64,000 nucleotides of DNA from NCBI RefSeq assembly GCF_028464065.1, contig NZ_CP116808.1, forward strand, positions 3,439,501 through 3,503,500, given 5' to 3'. The position numbers and the translations under genes were made by a program. A model generated the notes under the pieces. The model did not search any database, was not told where the DNA came from, and saw only the letters and a list, made by a program, of their open reading frames with translations. This document shows positions 62,789 through 64,000 of the stretch, one piece after another. The stretch comes from Saprospira sp. CCB-QB6 (lineage in GTDB: Bacteria; Bacteroidota; Bacteroidia; Chitinophagales; Saprospiraceae). Position 1 is the first letter of the stretch; every line of letters begins with the position of its first letter.

Positions 62789-63513
62789 AAAGTAATAAAT
62801 TTGACTAGCCTTTTTCTGAGGCTAGTCTTTTTCTTTGGAGGTGTCATCTTGTATATCTTTTTATCGAGAATTTGTGCTTCTCTCTTATTCTGCTCAACAA
62901 GAGCAGTTCTTAATTCTTCTATTTGTTTATTTAATGATTTTAATTTTTCTTGGTCATTGGATCCTAACTTTTCTTCCTCTCTTTCGATAATTTTTTGATA
63001 GAGTTCTTTTTCCTTGGTACACGTTTCTATAGATGCTCGCTTTTTAGCTTCTTCATACTTTCTTTGTAAGGCAAGTTCTTTAAACTTAGCTTCGTCAGAA
63101 TTAAGGTCTTCTCTTAAAACAGATAGACTAGATGTTTTGAGAGTTGTTTCAGTAGTTAATTTTTTTAGTACTTCTTTTTTTTCCTCTTCAGCTTTTTTTA
63201 AGGCGTCTAATGCCTTATTTATACTTTTTATATCTTCTGCCTCTAGATGTGTAAATCCAAGTGTCTTTAGTTCTGCTATTTCTAATTCAGTTATTAGTTT
63301 TCTTCTTTCTAGGTTTGTTAAGGATTTTTTAAGGTTATCGATATTTTTTATGTTCGAGTTTATTGTTTTTTCTTTACCTTTAGACTCATGGTCAATTTTA
63401 TCTATGGCTTTTTGTGTTAGCTTAGTTTTTTCCGCTATTATAGTTTCAAGCTTTTCTTGAAGCTCTTCAGCTTTTTTCAAAAGCTCTTTAACGTCATCTT
63501 TATCAGAATTCAT
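62749..63513 (-). CDS. Coiled-coil protein preceding the KAP NTPase
   Basis: The 254-residue protein is almost wholly charged helix (residues 1 to about 220, rich in K, E, L and with heptad spacing such as LKKAEELQEKLETII and LKSLNKQIEELRTALVEQ). It has no signal peptide or membrane segment. Its last about 40 residues turn basic (PPKKKTSLRKRLVKF). It overlaps the KAP gene by 40 bases in another frame, and the overlap contains ten consecutive A at 62771-62780. It probably oligomerises and acts with the NTPase. No enzymatic motif is seen, and the family is unrecognised. Confidence 0.8.
   Translation of the reverse strand: MNSDKDDVKELLKKAEELQEKLETIIAEKTKLTQKAIDKIDHESKGKEKTINSNIKNIDNLKKSLTNLERRKLITELEIAELKTLGFTHLEAEDIKSINKALDALKKAEEEKKEVLKKLTTETTLKTSSLSVLREDLNSDEAKFKELALQRKYEEAKKRASIETCTKEKELYQKIIEREEEKLGSNDQEKLKSLNKQIEELRTALVEQNKREAQILDKKIYKMTPPKKKTSLRKRLVKFITFWSQKKNCFSILY
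62803..62827 (-). promoter_or_regulatory. Hairpin just upstream of the KAP start
   Basis: The perfect 8-bp arms GACTAGCC / GGCTAGTC have a nine-base centre. The hairpin is 15 bases from the TTG start and 22 bases from the A10 run. It could hide or expose the KAP start depending on translation of the first gene; this is inference. No T-tract follows, so it is not a terminator. Confidence 0.45.
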
Positions 63514-63675
63514 GATTATCCATTTTAGGTCTTAGTAAAATAAAGGCTAAAATAAGTAAAAACATTGTTGGGACCCTAGTGGTTGTTTAGCTTTTTAGTT
63601 GAAAAAAAAGAATAAGGACTATTAGGAAAAAAATTACTAGATATCGCCCTTTCAATTAGCCCTTTTCAAATAGCA

Positions 63676-63715
63676 AAAGGCCGAAAAATTACTTAGGTTT
63701 TTCGGCCTTTTTTTT
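63676..63715 (+). terminator. Terminator-like hairpin with T8
   Basis: The 13-bp arms AAAGGCCGAAAAA / TTTTTCGGCCTTT are followed by further T on the plus strand. No plus-strand gene lies to the left within 3 kb. It may insulate the last gene from antisense transcription of the coiled-coil/KAP unit. The rest of 63514-63781 holds no recognisable gene. Confidence 0.7.
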
Positions 63716-63720
63716 GCTCT

Positions 63721-63728
63721 TACCTTTG
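63721..63728 (+). promoter_or_regulatory. Candidate -7 promoter box (TACCTTTG) for the last gene
   Basis: It fits TAnnTTTG 54 bases upstream of ATG 63782, directly behind the hairpin. Confidence 0.5.
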
Positions 63729-63781
63729 CAATCCCCAAAAATAAACTTAGCTTTAAAAAGCAACAAAAAATATAAAGACTT

Positions 63782-64000
63782 ATGGGCCAGTTGGATAAAA
63801 AGTTTCAGGATTATAAGCTGAGCAAAAAAATGCTCAAGGCGTTTTATGGTATTTCTTATCCTACTTTGCGCAAACGCCTAAGGGCTGCGGGTTTGGACGC
63901 ATTTATTGGCCGCCGAAAATTTTTGTTTGGGGAGTTTCTGCTCATTTTTAAGGCCTTGGGCCAGCCCGAGCAAATTTATAAGGAGCTAGAAGAGCTGGCG
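63782..64000 (+). CDS. Unknown protein, 3' truncated by the window end
   Basis: From ATG 63782 the frame stays open to the window edge (73 codons). The visible part begins MGQLDKKFQDYKLSKKM and contains ISYPTLRKRLRAAGLDAF, a short helix-turn-helix-like stretch, then GEFLLIFKALGQPEQIYKEL. It could be a small DNA-binding or hypothetical protein. There is not enough sequence to decide. Codon use looks like ordinary coding DNA of this genome. Confidence 0.65.
   Translation, partial: MGQLDKKFQDYKLSKKMLKAFYGISYPTLRKRLRAAGLDAFIGRRKFLFGEFLLIFKALGQPEQIYKELEELA

Noticed and set aside
62803-62827. Terminator between the coiled-coil and KAP genes
   Set aside because: No T-tract follows the hairpin and it lies inside coding sequence of the first gene.
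62840-62880. Frameshift site at GAT AAA AAG in the coiled-coil gene, which would end the protein at DDTSKEKD
   Set aside because: The heptamer is T_AAA_AAG, a poor slip site, and the current frame continues normally. Kept only as a remote option.
1-64000. rRNA, tRNA and riboswitch genes
   Set aside because: I looked in the larger gaps for conserved tRNA T-arms and rRNA motifs and saw none. A covariance-model scan would settle this.

Overview
The window reads as chromosomal DNA of a gliding, marine-type Bacteroidota, most likely Saprospiria (Saprospira or a close relative). This is inference. It rests on type IX secretion sorting domains (types A and B), a giant SprB-repeat surface protein, Bacteroidota promoter boxes of the form TAnnTTTG, a fused DAHP synthase-chorismate mutase, a DUF4254-GT9 pair, and weak Shine-Dalgarno usage. 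Most genes are single or in two- to three-gene operons, separated by an unusually rich set of intergenic repeats.

Layout. 1-4.0 kb: the tail of an unknown gene, a DEDDh exonuclease, a WecE-type sugar aminotransferase, and a pirin-nitroreductase operon. 4.0-11 kb: an accessory region with repeats, an unexplained non-coding stretch, a secreted-protein gene cut by an IS903-type insertion sequence (1090 bp, 18-bp inverted ends, 9-bp target duplication), two paralogous secreted proteins and a leucine-rich-repeat lipoprotein. 11-32 kb: mostly core functions. These are a nucleoside transporter, DAHP synthase-chorismate mutase, cyclase-family hydrolase, fmt, rpe, an aldo/keto reductase, a PepSY protein with an LTxxQ lipoprotein, DUF4254-GT9, two peroxiredoxin-like paralogs, two DUF4412-like paralogs, rpsP, rhodanese, a DUF4230 protein and mreBCD. 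32.6-43.2 kb: one gene of about 3505 codons for a T9SS-exported giant surface protein. 43.2-44.3 kb: non-coding DNA with an 8-copy 41-bp tandem hairpin array. 44.3-59.4 kb: an MscS channel, pruA, a DHFR-like protein, a SUMF1-like plus T9SS repeat-protein pair, an esterase, acyl-CoA dehydrogenase, an RDD protein, photolyase plus alpha/beta hydrolase, a repeat-rich gap, and polA. 59.8-63.5 kb: a two-gene unit of a coiled-coil protein and a membrane KAP-family P-loop NTPase, which overlap at a run of ten A. It is the best candidate for an undescribed system. The window ends inside a new gene.

Repeats. Three dispersed families fill the gaps. Family A is a GC-rich element of about 110-200 bp with about 20 copies in both orientations, usually preceded by a T-tract. 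Family B is a string of short palindromes built on GGGC-TTCA-GCCC and GGTT-GAAACC cores. Family C holds GAGGGTTAAAACCCTC and GCAAAGCG palindromes. A 77-bp C unit sits at the identical position inside two separate A copies, and one B copy is fused to an A copy at a palindrome centre. I found no rRNA, tRNA or CRISPR array.
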